Shown here piece after piece: positions 27,916-37,669 of a stretch of 64,000 nucleotides of DNA; the stretch's first letter is position 1; each line of letters opens with the position of its first letter. The notes below the pieces were generated by a model. It was not told the DNA's origin and ran no database searches. It saw only the letters and a list, made by a program, of their open reading frames with translations. A program made the translations under genes and the position numbers. The DNA lies in contig CALEFD010000019.1 of NCBI GenBank assembly GCA_937876995.1, positions 1-64,000 on the forward strand. The letters run 5' to 3'. The DNA is from an uncultured Bacteroidales bacterium. GTDB lineage: Bacteria; Bacteroidota; Bacteroidia; Bacteroidales; Bacteroidaceae.

Positions 27916-28980
27916 TTACCAGTTAAATACAGGAGGTTCGTAAGTTGAACCTTCTCTCCAATCTTCAACCACCACTGTATTGATTTCAACCTTAGATGCT
28001 GTATTGAACCTAAGTGTTACTATATATTTTTTTCCTGCTTCGAACTTATTGATTTTTACAGCATGACCGGTTATTTCATGATTAGACTGAGTATTATTTT
28101 CATTCTTATTATAGGTTATATTGAATGCCAGACTATGCGGATTAGCATCTCCACCAAATTCAAATGGAGCTACCAGCATTTTTGATAACACCAATGGATT
28201 ATTCTCAACTTCATTTGGAATCTCTGAATCTAAAGGAGAATTGATTAATGGATATTTACCATCAGCATAGGTAACACTACTCCATGTTGACAGAGTATTA
28301 TCAAGTACATTTTTAGTAAATTCTCTATCATCAACCATAACTGCCATCTTGTTATTTGAATCGCCCAGTATCAAAGAGGCAACTTTAAATTCAACATCTC
28401 TCATACTTGCTATATCTGCTTTCACTGCACGGATTTCCAGATATGCAAGTTCGTGTTTAAGTTCAAACTGCACCTTACCATTACTGAACTCGCTTTGATA
28501 AGAGCCACTCTTTGTATCGGTAAGAATATCTTTTGCACGCTCTATCTCATTATCTGTCATTACAGATTGATATTGTGGAATACCACTAAAAGTCATTGTG
28601 CGCGCTGCAAGAACTGTAGTCGGACTGCTACTAAATGGAGCATACGCTGTAAAGATATAGTTATCATTATCACTCTTTGACCAGTAGGATACAGGTGAAT
28701 ATGTCCAGTTTCCATCTAAATATGTAACCTGCTGATTCTTCATAACAGGAGCTACAGCGTTGTTCTGCTGAATGTAGGCAGTTACACCTATACCGGTTTC
28801 TTGAATACCTGCAACATCGGATATTAGTGCTTTAGTTTCCACACTGCCTGTAAATGAGATAGGAATCTTTTCCGCAAAGTCTATATTTTCGCGGCTGCAC
28901 GATGTTAGTATAGACACTGTTATAAAGAGCATTAACAGCGACAACAAACTATCTTTATATCTACCTTCTTTTCTATTCAT
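27916..28980 (-). CDS. Fimbrillin-family lipoprotein (ninth)
   Basis: A 354-residue lipoprotein; signal ends ILTSC (Cys near 28). I prefer ATG 28980 (MNRKEGR), since both adjacent genes also begin MNR. An ATG at 28989 overlaps the previous stop as ATGA and would add three residues. The family plan is visible: ISFTGSVETKALI, a WTYSPVSYWSKSDNDNYIFTAYAPF strand pair, and FELKHELAYLEIRAV in place of F-x-H-A-L-S-Q. It ends VVVEDWREGSTYEPPVFNW. The substituted central motif groups it with the divergent tenth subunit more than with the first six. Confidence 0.75.
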   Translation of the reverse strand: MNRKEGRYKDSLLSLLMLFITVSILTSCSRENIDFAEKIPISFTGSVETKALISDVAGIQETGIGVTAYIQQNNAVAPVMKNQQVTYLDGNWTYSPVSYWSKSDNDNYIFTAYAPFSSSPTTVLAARTMTFSGIPQYQSVMTDNEIERAKDILTDTKSGSYQSEFSNGKVQFELKHELAYLEIRAVKADIASMRDVEFKVASLILGDSNNKMAVMVDDREFTKNVLDNTLSTWSSVTYADGKYPLINSPLDSEIPNEVENNPLVLSKMLVAPFEFGGDANPHSLAFNITYNKNENNTQSNHEITGHAVKINKFEAGKKYIVTLRFNTASKVEINTVVVEDWREGSTYEPPVFNW

Positions 28981-28985
28981 AACAA

Positions 28986-30092
28986 TCATTGTGGTTCTAC
29001 CATCTCTTCATTACCTGACCAATCTCCGTATGTTGCTTCAAGCGATATTCCATCCAAACCTATACGGATATTATACACCAGTTTTTTCCCCATTTCAAGC
29101 ACCTGCTTAGGATTACCCTGTATATTTATTGAGTAACTGAACGTAATAGTATATGGTTCAACTATAGTCTCATTCTCTTTCGTTGTTGTCTGGGTTACAG
29201 AGTATGTTACATCAAGCGCTGCATCCTGATTCAGAGTCTGAGGAATAAGAAGTGCTGCTAGATCTGTATTTTCATCCAGTTTTACAGGGACACTCTTTGG
29301 TTTATTTGTATCATCATATTCCAATTTCGTTCCCTGTCCCGGTTCCTTATTCAAAAGAGTATAATCTATAAGATAAGGAACGGTATAAGTATCTGACTCA
29401 TCATACACATCCCATTGCTGGTTTGCATTTTGACTAAAACTGCCTATATAATACATATTTTTTAAGGACAGTTTGTCTATGGTTATTGTAACCTGGTTTG
29501 TAGTACCATCTGCAGCAGTTGTAGTAAAATACTCCTGCGGTTTTACAGTAAATGCCACCTGCGTAAGAGCATGTTTGAATGTTATTGGAACCGTTTCAGG
29601 ATGTCCTGCATTGGTTATTTTATCAGCCAGTGGAATTGAATACATAAAATCAACCTGTGTATCATCAAAAGAGTCTATTTTATAATTTAAAAGAGATACA
29701 CCATTTGGATATTCAATTTTAGCACCTTGTGAAGACAAACTTGCAGGAGAATATGCCTTAAAATCCATATATCCCGAAAGTGGCCAGTAGTAATCTACAG
29801 GAGTGTTCCACACTGTTCCGTTATGACTTACCACATTACTTTCTATATAGTTAGTCTGCGGTGTTGCATCGTCTTGATTTGTGAAATAGAATGCACTAAT
29901 ACAGAAACTCTCAGTTGTGAGATATTCTGTACTTTGAGTTATGGCTTTAGATGCTCGAGCCTTGTTAACCACCGGCTGGAAAGTCATAATCTCTTGCTTT
30001 TCTACCGGATTATCCAATGCACACGACAACATTAACAATGCTGAAATAAGCATCATTGCCACCTTATTGTAGATTCTGCACATTCTATTCAT
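28986..30092 (-). CDS. Fimbrillin-family lipoprotein (eighth)
   Basis: A 368-residue lipoprotein with Cys24 acylation site (LLMLSC). The mature start contains MTFQPVVNKARASKA and an NTPVDYYWPLSGYMDFKAYSP segment. The family motif is ITFKHALTQVAFTV and the ending is ATYGDWSGNEEMVEPQ. Fimbrillins of this group are exported as lipoproteins, processed at the surface and polymerised by strand exchange; whether this one is cleaved cannot be read from the sequence. It overlaps the next gene by 4 bp if the alternative start there is used. Confidence 0.8.
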   Translation of the reverse strand: MNRMCRIYNKVAMMLISALLMLSCALDNPVEKQEIMTFQPVVNKARASKAITQSTEYLTTESFCISAFYFTNQDDATPQTNYIESNVVSHNGTVWNTPVDYYWPLSGYMDFKAYSPASLSSQGAKIEYPNGVSLLNYKIDSFDDTQVDFMYSIPLADKITNAGHPETVPITFKHALTQVAFTVKPQEYFTTTAADGTTNQVTITIDKLSLKNMYYIGSFSQNANQQWDVYDESDTYTVPYLIDYTLLNKEPGQGTKLEYDDTNKPKSVPVKLDENTDLAALLIPQTLNQDAALDVTYSVTQTTTKENETIVEPYTITFSYSINIQGNPKQVLEMGKKLVYNIRIGLDGISLEATYGDWSGNEEMVEPQ

Positions 30093-30102
30093 ATAGTTTT
30101 AC

Positions 30103-31167
30103 TCAATACTTACCTGCAAAACAGTCAAATACAATATCATTGATATCTTCCTGTTCCCAACCTGAAACCACAGGTTCAAAACGGATTTCGTTATTAGCTC
30201 CATTCATTGAGAATCCTAAATGATATACATAGCGTACACCTGCTTTAAATTCCCAATTCTTGTTATAATCATACAGACTTACAGAAGCTTTCTGATTTGG
30301 ACGAGCAGAGTAAATCTGACCATTCAGAGTGAATTCGTCAATATCATAAACTACAGATATTGTCTGAATATCTACTTTTAAAGGAGTAGGCACCACTACA
30401 AACAGAGCACTCTTGTCTTGAATAGATGTCATACTGTCTATAGAAAGATATCTATCTTCCTGAGTAAGATATTCATCACCGCTAAACAGCACAAATTCTG
30501 TTGTATTATCCAGATTTGACCATTCTCCGCCTTTGCCCGGTTCAGGTCCATCAAGATAATCGCCGGTAACGCTTACACCACCTACTCTAACCTCTTTAAG
30601 CCTGATTTTACCCTTCAGTTCATCGCGTGTAGTTGCATCGCGTGCAGTAACTACCACCTGACTGGAAATATGCTTGAATACCATCTTTACAATTGGCATT
30701 TCTGTAGCTATCTGGTCATTTGTAGTTGCTACCAAAGGATCGGCCTGTTCACCTATAGCACTGCCCAAATTTACATTTGTAAGGTTCCATCTGAATGTCT
30801 CATTGACCATTTTCAGTTCTGCATTATCGGCGCTATACGGATAGTATGCGTAGAAATCTACAGTTCCTTTTTCCGGCCAAAGATAAACATTGTCGCTCGC
30901 CGCTTTCCATTCACCCTCCTTATTCTCTATTACTACATTGTTCATAAGGAAGTTGTTTGGATTATCATCCACTATAGCAGAGACAGCAAACGATTCGGCT
31001 TCGGGGAACGATATTTCACCATTCTCCGATCCCCAAGGATTGATAAGCGCTTTAGTGCTTACTGTACTTGGACCAAATGTAACTTCTGTGCGTGGTATCA
31101 ATAGTTCGTTCTGTGAACAACATATCAGCACCACAGCCACTGCTACTATTGTTAAAACCCTCTTCAT
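30103..31167 (-). CDS. Fimbrillin-family lipoprotein (seventh)
   Basis: A 354-residue lipoprotein with two adjacent Cys (16 and 17) at the end of the signal (VVLICCSQ), so the acylated residue is ambiguous. The mature protein begins VTFGPSTVSTKALI, has VYLWPEKGTVDFYAYYPY and the variant motif MVFKHISSQVVVTAR, and ends with VVSGWEQEDINDIVFDCFAGKY. That leaves a longer tail after the conserved Trp and a rare extra Cys near the C-terminus. A Cys there could form a disulfide or an intersubunit bond. It follows the sixth fimbrillin gene after 68 bp, the widest gap in the series. Confidence 0.8.
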   Translation of the reverse strand: MKRVLTIVAVAVVLICCSQNELLIPRTEVTFGPSTVSTKALINPWGSENGEISFPEAESFAVSAIVDDNPNNFLMNNVVIENKEGEWKAASDNVYLWPEKGTVDFYAYYPYSADNAELKMVNETFRWNLTNVNLGSAIGEQADPLVATTNDQIATEMPIVKMVFKHISSQVVVTARDATTRDELKGKIRLKEVRVGGVSVTGDYLDGPEPGKGGEWSNLDNTTEFVLFSGDEYLTQEDRYLSIDSMTSIQDKSALFVVVPTPLKVDIQTISVVYDIDEFTLNGQIYSARPNQKASVSLYDYNKNWEFKAGVRYVYHLGFSMNGANNEIRFEPVVSGWEQEDINDIVFDCFAGKY

Positions 31168-31235
31168 ATCTATATTTTAGAGGTTAATAATTCTCTTTCT
31201 TCTAAATATTGTTCTTTACTATATCAATTACCTGT

Positions 31236-32297
31236 TTAAGGCTGCTGATCAGGCACATCGTAATCTTCTTTATAATCATCTTTATCAGCGGCATCTTCAC
31301 CTGGATACCATTCAGCAACTGAAGGTGAGTAAAGAATTCTATCAGCATAAAGTGTAAGATTCAATGTATATTTCTTACCCATAGCCAATGCTGTTAAAGC
31401 GTCATTTGTACCGGAATTCAGATACACATCCTTACTTGTTGAAGTTGTAACATTATTATATGTCATTGAGTAAGAGATAACCAATTTCTGCTGCTGATCA
31501 ACCAAAGCTTGTGGAATAACCAAAACCGGAGTTCCTACTTCTGTAGCAGTTGTTGACAATGCGCCGGTTACTGAGCTAAGTATATTAAATTCAGCTTCGT
31601 CATTAGAAGTTTCGCTCCATGAAGCTACAGCACTCTCTGTAACGGTTAATGTTGCATCATCATTCATATCCTGTAGAGATATACTGTTGATTTTGAATGT
31701 AGCACCAGTATATGTATCTGCAACTTTCGCTTTCACTACAATCTGTGATAGTGCGTGATTAAATGTAATACCTACACCATTACCACCATCTGCGACACCT
31801 TCTTCATCTGTTGCATAACCTACATTTTGGCTATCTTTTGTCAAACCGGTTCTAGGTGTTGAATACATCAAATCTACCGGGTCTGTTTCTTTGCCAGCAG
31901 CAACAAAAGGAATACTCAATTTTTTTTCAGCTAACGTATATGAGGCTACAATTGAACTTGGGGACCATGCAACCATTCCTAACGTACCTGATAAAGGCCA
32001 GTATGCAACAGGATTTGAAACAAATGTTTTTTCAGTTGCATCATAAGAACAAACTGCACCTTTTCCATCGTCGCCATTAATGTATATTTTTGTTTCTGAA
32101 CCTGAATTATGATATGCATATAGACCAAAAGAGAGGTCTGAAGGATACTTATTTCCTTCAATTATTGCTTTTGAATTCACTGCTTTGTACTGTAATGGTG
32201 AAAAGCCAATCTCTTGTCTCTCCACAATTGATTCATTCTGGGTGCAGCTAACCAAAGCTATTGTGGCTAATGCTGCTAAAAATAGACTCTTTTTCAT
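31236..32297 (-). CDS. Fimbrillin-family lipoprotein (sixth)
   Basis: A 353-residue lipoprotein, Cys18. It is strikingly close to the fifth subunit at the N-terminus: both have MKKS-x-FLAA signals followed by ESIVExQEIGFxPLxYKA, indicating recent duplication. The central motif is ITFNHALSQIVVKAK, and the ending SPSVAEWYPGEDAADKDD continues as an acidic tail. The YPSDLSFGLYAYHN segment is shared in shape with subunits four and five. Confidence 0.85.
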   Translation of the reverse strand: MKKSLFLAALATIALVSCTQNESIVERQEIGFSPLQYKAVNSKAIIEGNKYPSDLSFGLYAYHNSGSETKIYINGDDGKGAVCSYDATEKTFVSNPVAYWPLSGTLGMVAWSPSSIVASYTLAEKKLSIPFVAAGKETDPVDLMYSTPRTGLTKDSQNVGYATDEEGVADGGNGVGITFNHALSQIVVKAKVADTYTGATFKINSISLQDMNDDATLTVTESAVASWSETSNDEAEFNILSSVTGALSTTATEVGTPVLVIPQALVDQQQKLVISYSMTYNNVTTSTSKDVYLNSGTNDALTALAMGKKYTLNLTLYADRILYSPSVAEWYPGEDAADKDDYKEDYDVPDQQP

Positions 32298-32331
32298 AAT
32301 TTTTCTGTTTTAGTTATCTCTTTAATTGAGT

Positions 32332-33453
32332 TTATTGTACTTCTGGAACAGTATAATCACCACTGCCTGTTTCATCCCAAGCAACTACATCTGGTGAATA
32401 GAGAATTTCATCGGCTGAAATGCTCAAGTTCAGTGTATAAACCTTATTCTGTTCTAATGTTTCAAGTACATCATCCTTAAACAATGTAACAGTTTTGGTA
32501 GTTTCTGTTACTACTTCATCATCATCCACCTGATTGTTAGGATCTACAGTCATAGTGTAAGTTACTTTCAGAGTAACACCATCAAGTGACTGAGGTATTG
32601 CCAAAAGACCATTGCCAGCAGTTTCCGCATTCATATAAGTAACAGTATCACTATTAGCTGACAATTCTTTATATGTTGCAGGAGCATAGAAATCAAAAGT
32701 TGTCAAATCATTAGATACATCAGACCAAACTGCTGCATCATTAGTTACTGTAAGGGTTGCATTATCTTTAAGGCCAACTACCTGGATTTGCTTCAGATTA
32801 TAGGTTGCAAAACCACTATAATCTTCTGCTGTCTTTGCAGTAATCTTAATACGGCAAAGTGCATGGTTAAACAGAATAGGTACACCTTTATATGTAGTTG
32901 TATTCAGTCCATCAGCATCATAATTGGTATCATTTGCAGTCTTATCCTTTGTATGAGTACTCCACATCAAATCCTTTTGGTCTGTTGTACCTGCTACAAA
33001 GTTGCTTATAGTCAGCACTGAATTAGCAGAAGTCACATTACCTTCACTATCTGTACTTACATCTATAGAATGTGTAACATCATCATTTACTGAATATGGT
33101 GAATAGGCAACAAAGGTCAAAGACCCCTGCAAAGGCCAGAAACTCTTTGGGTTTGTGCGCCAATTGCCACTTTCATAACTGACTTTCTTATTGTCTATAT
33201 ACAATTTTGCATCGGCCTTACTTGCGTCGAAAGTCTTGCCATCAGCAAGTTGATAAGCGAACAGACCAAATGAAGGAGCATCTGTTCCGTAAGTAGCACC
33301 GGTAATCACGTTTGCTTTTGTCTGTGAAGCTTTGTAGGCTAATGGCTGGAAGCCTATCTCCTGCTGTTCAACTATTGATTCATCTTTTGTACAGCCTGCC
33401 AAAACCATTGCGGCAACAGCTGCTAAAAACATACTCTTTTTCATATTTTTCAT
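32332..33453 (-). CDS. Fimbrillin-family lipoprotein (fifth)
   Basis: A 373-residue lipoprotein, the longest of the ten. ATG 33453 gives Cys21; an internal ATG three codons later would give the same signal core as the sixth subunit. Shared features: QEIGFQPLAYKASQTKANV, YGTDAPSFGLFAYQ, PKSFWPLQGSLTFVAYSPY, and the motif ILFNHALCRIKITAK, where the usual Ser is Cys. It ends SPDVVAWDETGSGDYTVPEV. The YGTDAP block is also found in the fourth subunit, so four to six form a duplicated cluster. Confidence 0.85.
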   Translation of the reverse strand: MKNMKKSMFLAAVAAMVLAGCTKDESIVEQQEIGFQPLAYKASQTKANVITGATYGTDAPSFGLFAYQLADGKTFDASKADAKLYIDNKKVSYESGNWRTNPKSFWPLQGSLTFVAYSPYSVNDDVTHSIDVSTDSEGNVTSANSVLTISNFVAGTTDQKDLMWSTHTKDKTANDTNYDADGLNTTTYKGVPILFNHALCRIKITAKTAEDYSGFATYNLKQIQVVGLKDNATLTVTNDAAVWSDVSNDLTTFDFYAPATYKELSANSDTVTYMNAETAGNGLLAIPQSLDGVTLKVTYTMTVDPNNQVDDDEVVTETTKTVTLFKDDVLETLEQNKVYTLNLSISADEILYSPDVVAWDETGSGDYTVPEVQ

Positions 33454-33468
33454 TATTATAGAAGGTTC

Positions 33469-34524
33469 TTATTTAATTGGGTAATTCTCGACATTAGTTG
33501 TTTCTGACCATGGAACAATGCTTGGTGAGAATAGAATCTCATCGGCACCAATTGACAATGTAATGGTGTACTTTTTATTTGCGTTAAGTGTAGCTCCCAC
33601 TATCTCGCTAAGTTTCTTAGAAACAGTTTTCTGAGTGTCAGGGACATTTTCTCCATTAATATGAGTCATAGTGTAAGTTACCTCTAACATAATATCATCT
33701 GCCAATGTCTGTGGCATAATCATTAAAGGCAAACCAAGTTCTTTTTCTGCATTATCCAAACCAAAAGCAGATGATAATGAAACAAATGTAGCATCATCGG
33801 TAGTAGTTGTTTTCCAACCATCTACACTACCATCTGTAGCGTTAGTTGCTACAACATCTTTAACCACTGTAAGTGTACCTTTATTGGCAACGTTTGTAAT
33901 CTGAATCTTGTCTATCTGCACAGTATTTGCAGGATGATCATTATTTACAGCCATAAATCTAACCTGCGCTAATGCGTGATTAAAGACTACTGGAACACCC
34001 TGCTTGCTACTATTTTCGTAAGATGTAGTATTGGCAGTAAGATCATCTGCATCAGCAATCTTTGAATACATTAAATCTGCCTGATCTGCCACAGTTGTAG
34101 AAGATGAGAAATCTGTTACAGTAAGTGTAGCTGTCTGATTAGCAAAAGCACTATTTGCAGTTGCAGGCGATACAGCTACAAATGTAAGAGAACCGGACAT
34201 TGGCCAATAATACTTAATAAAAGCATTACCTGTCCACGGTCTCCAGATCTTGTATGCATCTGCGCCGTCGTACGCTACTTCTGTACTAAAATAGCTTTCT
34301 GAAGATGCAAAATTTGTCAAATAATCGCCCTCTCTTACCAAAGCTGCAAACACTTTGAAGTTTGGGGCATCAGTACCATAAATAGCACCTTCAATAGGAG
34401 CCTTGGTCTGTTTGAAATTGTAGGCACGGAAACCTATCTCCTGAGGCTCTGATGTCAGTTCCTCCTTAGCACATCCTGCAAATAGTAACATTGCAGATGT
34501 CATAAATAATACGACCTTTTTCAT
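33469..34524 (-). CDS. Fimbrillin-family lipoprotein (fourth)
   Basis: A 351-residue lipoprotein, Cys18 (LLFAGC). QEIGFRAYNFKQTKAPI and IYGTDAPNFKVFAAL tie it to the fifth subunit. FIKYYWPMSGSLTFVAVSPA precedes the motif VVFNHALAQVRFMAV, and the end reads SPSIVPWSETTNVENYPIK. It is 15 bp from the next gene. No protease-specific cleavage site can be called with confidence. Confidence 0.85.
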   Translation of the reverse strand: MKKVVLFMTSAMLLFAGCAKEELTSEPQEIGFRAYNFKQTKAPIEGAIYGTDAPNFKVFAALVREGDYLTNFASSESYFSTEVAYDGADAYKIWRPWTGNAFIKYYWPMSGSLTFVAVSPATANSAFANQTATLTVTDFSSSTTVADQADLMYSKIADADDLTANTTSYENSSKQGVPVVFNHALAQVRFMAVNNDHPANTVQIDKIQITNVANKGTLTVVKDVVATNATDGSVDGWKTTTTDDATFVSLSSAFGLDNAEKELGLPLMIMPQTLADDIMLEVTYTMTHINGENVPDTQKTVSKKLSEIVGATLNANKKYTITLSIGADEILFSPSIVPWSETTNVENYPIK

Positions 34525-34564
34525 ATTTTTGTTCTTTAAATTTTTTCAGTTATATAAGTACTTA

Positions 34565-35560
34565 TTACTCCATATCGACTGTAGATACCTGAACCTCTAC
34601 CCAATCGTTAATGCTTGGAGCGAAGTTGATTTCGTCAAGTTTGAAGTTCAAGGTATAGATATACTTCTTACCCATCTGCCATTCGGTTGCAGCTGCATTA
34701 TTTGCTGTAGCCGGGTTAAGCGCAATATTGAAAGTGTATTCTATATCGTCTGTATTCTGCATTGAGACTGTAAATACAACATCGGCAGTTGCAGCTGTTT
34801 GCGGAATAAATAGCAGAGGCGCACCGTATGTTGCAGCAGGAGTACCTTGAGCTGTCTCAACAGCTGCTGCACTTGTTTGTGCATAATATGAATAATCTGA
34901 TGTCTGGTCTGTATTCTTGCTCCAGCCTGCTATTGGAGTAGCCAAAGAATTATTCTGATTAAAATCTGCTGTTAAATCTACATTCTTAAAGGTGATTGAA
35001 TTGATTTTAACTGTTGCATCTGCATAAGTGTCGTTGGTCTGATAGCGGAACTCTATCTGGCTGAGTGCATGGTTAAACACCATAGGAAGAGCAGCCTGCT
35101 CAGGTCCTACATTGTACGCATACATCAAATCAGTTTCTTGAGTATTTGGAGAGATAGCATAATCTGCTATTGTTGCACCAGTATTCCAGGTAAAAGCAGG
35201 AACGGTTGTTTCGGGATAAAAAGCATAGAAACCAACCTTACCCTGATTTGGCCAATAGTAGTGGTTTGTGGCATTACGCCATTTGTCTTCATCTGCCAAA
35301 TATGAAATCTCCACACCTTTCATAAAGTTTGGTGCAGCGTCTGCAGCCACATCAGAAAAATCGCCTTTCTGTGTATAGTAACCCCACACTTTGAACTTTA
35401 AATTTTCTGTGAATGTACCTCCGGTAATTATAGCTTTAGTATTCTTACGTACCACTGCATTGAAACCTACTTCGTTAAGTTCCGGTGTATCAATCTCATT
35501 CTGTGTACAAGCTGTCAAGCCAAGTACTGCCAATATTGTAAAGAATTTTAAAGTTTTCAT
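34565..35560 (-). CDS. Fimbrillin-family lipoprotein (third)
   Basis: A 331-residue lipoprotein, Cys18 (LGLTAC), the shortest fimbrillin here. It resembles the first subunit: both have a FKVWGYY/FDIWGFY segment, NFMKGVEI/NFMDGLKI, HYYWPNQGKVGFYAFYP/YYYWPTTGVIGFYAIYP and VFNHALSQIEF/QFKHALSQIEF. The C-terminus is APSINDWVEVQVSTVDME. Subunits one and three thus form a second paralogue pair, distinct from the four-to-six cluster. Confidence 0.85.
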   Translation of the reverse strand: MKTLKFFTILAVLGLTACTQNEIDTPELNEVGFNAVVRKNTKAIITGGTFTENLKFKVWGYYTQKGDFSDVAADAAPNFMKGVEISYLADEDKWRNATNHYYWPNQGKVGFYAFYPETTVPAFTWNTGATIADYAISPNTQETDLMYAYNVGPEQAALPMVFNHALSQIEFRYQTNDTYADATVKINSITFKNVDLTADFNQNNSLATPIAGWSKNTDQTSDYSYYAQTSAAAVETAQGTPAATYGAPLLFIPQTAATADVVFTVSMQNTDDIEYTFNIALNPATANNAAATEWQMGKKYIYTLNFKLDEINFAPSINDWVEVQVSTVDME

Positions 35561-35607
35561 ATTATTTTCTCCTTATTATATATTATATGGTTCTATTTTT
35601 TCTATTT

Positions 35608-36612
35608 TCAAATCTCAAAATCTATGTTATTTCCGGTTTCCCAGTTCTCTACTGTAGGATCAAAAGATATTTCGTTCAGACCAATTCTTATATTATAGGT
35701 GTAGATATATCCCATCTTCCACTCTTGTACTGTAGAGAAATATTTGGTATCGGTAGATGTACTGCCATTGTCAAATTCTATGGTATATACTATTTCTACT
35801 GCATCTATATCCAAGTTCTGTCCCCACTTGTATCCACTTGCATTTTGCGGAATAGGCAGAATTGGGGTTCCAACCTGGACAGATGTTGTTCCATCTATAA
35901 CTAAAGATACAGGCGATGATACCACTACATAATCTGAAGCCTGAGAATAGTTACTCCAGGAACCTGTTTCGCGTGTTCCATCGGTAGTCGCATAATCTGC
36001 CATTGTATTTAAGCCATGCAATACAAGTTTATCTATAGTGATTGCACTTACATTGGTACCGGCTGTATAATTAAAGTTACTCTGCGCTCTGAACTTTATC
36101 TGCGATAACAGATGACGGAAAGTTACAGGAACAGGGGCAACAGAATTCTTTTTTTCTGTAATTAAATCGGCAGCCATTAGGTCTATCTGCTTGTTTACAT
36201 CTGTTGGAGCAACAAAATCTGTAAACGATACACCTTCTGTATATGATGCCGATATAGTTCCATTAAATTCATACGGACTATAACAAGCAAAGGTTAAAGA
36301 GCCCTCTGATGGCCAGAAATATTTTTTTGCAATATTTCTCCAGGAACCATCTGTTGCATCCTTTTCTATTTCCACATTATCCATATAGTTTGCTGCTGCC
36401 CAAGAACCATCTTCCAATTGGTGGAAAGCATACACTCCAAAGTGTTCTGCTTCATTATATGCAGAACCTATAATCCCAAAGACATTTGCTTTGGTGGAAT
36501 TAAGAGCAACCGCCTTGAAACCTATCTCTTCTCTTTCAACGCTGTACTCTTTTTCTGTGCAAGCCATAAAGGCTGGCACCAAGGTTAACAAAATGTAATA
36601 AAACCGTTTCAT
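35608..36612 (-). CDS. Fimbrillin-family lipoprotein (second)
   Basis: A 334-residue lipoprotein. I use ATG 36610-36612 because MKRFYYILLTLVPAFMAC is a complete lipoprotein signal (Cys18); the upstream ATG would prepend nine non-signal residues. EEIGFKAVALNSTKANV, KKYFWPSEGSLTFACYSPY and the motif VTFRHLLSQIKFRAQ are present, and the end is DPTVENWETGNNIDFEI. It lies between the two members of the first/third paralogue pair but is less similar to either than they are to each other. Confidence 0.85.
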   Translation of the reverse strand: MKRFYYILLTLVPAFMACTEKEYSVEREEIGFKAVALNSTKANVFGIIGSAYNEAEHFGVYAFHQLEDGSWAAANYMDNVEIEKDATDGSWRNIAKKYFWPSEGSLTFACYSPYEFNGTISASYTEGVSFTDFVAPTDVNKQIDLMAADLITEKKNSVAPVPVTFRHLLSQIKFRAQSNFNYTAGTNVSAITIDKLVLHGLNTMADYATTDGTRETGSWSNYSQASDYVVVSSPVSLVIDGTTSVQVGTPILPIPQNASGYKWGQNLDIDAVEIVYTIEFDNGSTSTDTKYFSTVQEWKMGYIYTYNIRIGLNEISFDPTVENWETGNNIDFEI

Positions 36613-36644
36613 GTTATCTGTAAATATTATTTTTTCCATTTTCG

Positions 36645-37658
36645 TTAAGGAACTTGAATTCTATTCACGCTTATCTCTGTCCAATCTGTAACCTCTGGAT
36701 TGAATGTAATTTCATTTAAATTGAAATTGAGAGTATAAACGTATTTAGTACTTAAATCCCAACTCTTTTGCAATGTTGATATATCTTTAACCAACTGACC
36801 GGTCATAACAGTTCCATCGGCTTGAATCATTCTATATGAAATACTGATAGATGTTTTTGCGTTATCTGCCTTGCTCAGTTCTTGCGGCATCATTACCATT
36901 GCAGTTGAATAGGTACTTGCAGTAGCAGAAAGAGACTTCTTATCGTCTGAATACAATATGTTCTCTATCTGGCAGTCTGTATTATCAATCCAACTTCCCA
37001 TGCTTGAAGGCTGAACATATTTGAATGTTGCCTGCAAATCAACATTTAAGAGTTGAATCTCATCTATATAGAATTCCACATCCGGATAGTTCTCTTCTAA
37101 TTTAAGAGCGAACTCTATTTGCGATAAGGCATGCTTAAACTGAATAGGCAGCGCCGTTGAACGATTTGTACCTAATGTATAAGCATACATCAAATCTGTA
37201 TATTTAGATGTTACGTCCAATTTATAATTTTCAACAACCAAACCGTTACCTTTAAATTCCGGTGCCTGTACTCCCGATAGCCCGGATGGATATATTGCAT
37301 AAAAACCAATCACACCTGTTGTTGGCCAATAGTAATACTTATCCTTATTACGCCATGCTTCAGGGCGTGAAGCATCATTTCCGGAAGTCCATTCTATTTT
37401 GAGGCCATCCATAAAGTTCGATGTTGAATTATCTGCAAATTCATTAAACGAACCATCATTGGAATAGAAACCCCAAATATCGAATGATTCTGTTTGTGGC
37501 AAAGCACCGGCAGACAATATTGCTTTTGTAGCATTACCGGTAACAGCATTGAACCCTATTTCCACAGTTTCCGGCATATAGGACTCATTTGTGGCACAAG
37601 ATGCCAAAAGCCCCAATGCTATTGCTAAAACTGATAATTTCTTTCTCTTCACTTGCAT
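36645..37658 (-). CDS. Fimbrillin-family lipoprotein (first)
   Basis: A 337-residue lipoprotein; start at ATG 37656-37658 (MQVKRKKLSVLAIALGLLASC, Cys21), since the longer frame would place 15 residues before the signal and overlap the upstream gene. It represents the family plan of all ten: lipobox, an early VEIGFNAVTGNATKA strand, a WP-x-x-G-x-x-x-F-Y-A-x-x-P block, FKHALSQIEF in the middle, and a final NPEVTDW strand. In Mfa1/FimA-type pilins the terminal strand takes part in donor-strand assembly. It directly follows the putative anchor gene by 11 bp, a common place for the major stalk subunit. Confidence 0.85.
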   Translation of the reverse strand: MQVKRKKLSVLAIALGLLASCATNESYMPETVEIGFNAVTGNATKAILSAGALPQTESFDIWGFYSNDGSFNEFADNSTSNFMDGLKIEWTSGNDASRPEAWRNKDKYYYWPTTGVIGFYAIYPSGLSGVQAPEFKGNGLVVENYKLDVTSKYTDLMYAYTLGTNRSTALPIQFKHALSQIEFALKLEENYPDVEFYIDEIQLLNVDLQATFKYVQPSSMGSWIDNTDCQIENILYSDDKKSLSATASTYSTAMVMMPQELSKADNAKTSISISYRMIQADGTVMTGQLVKDISTLQKSWDLSTKYVYTLNFNLNEITFNPEVTDWTEISVNRIQVP

Positions 37659-37669
37659 ATCTTCTGTAA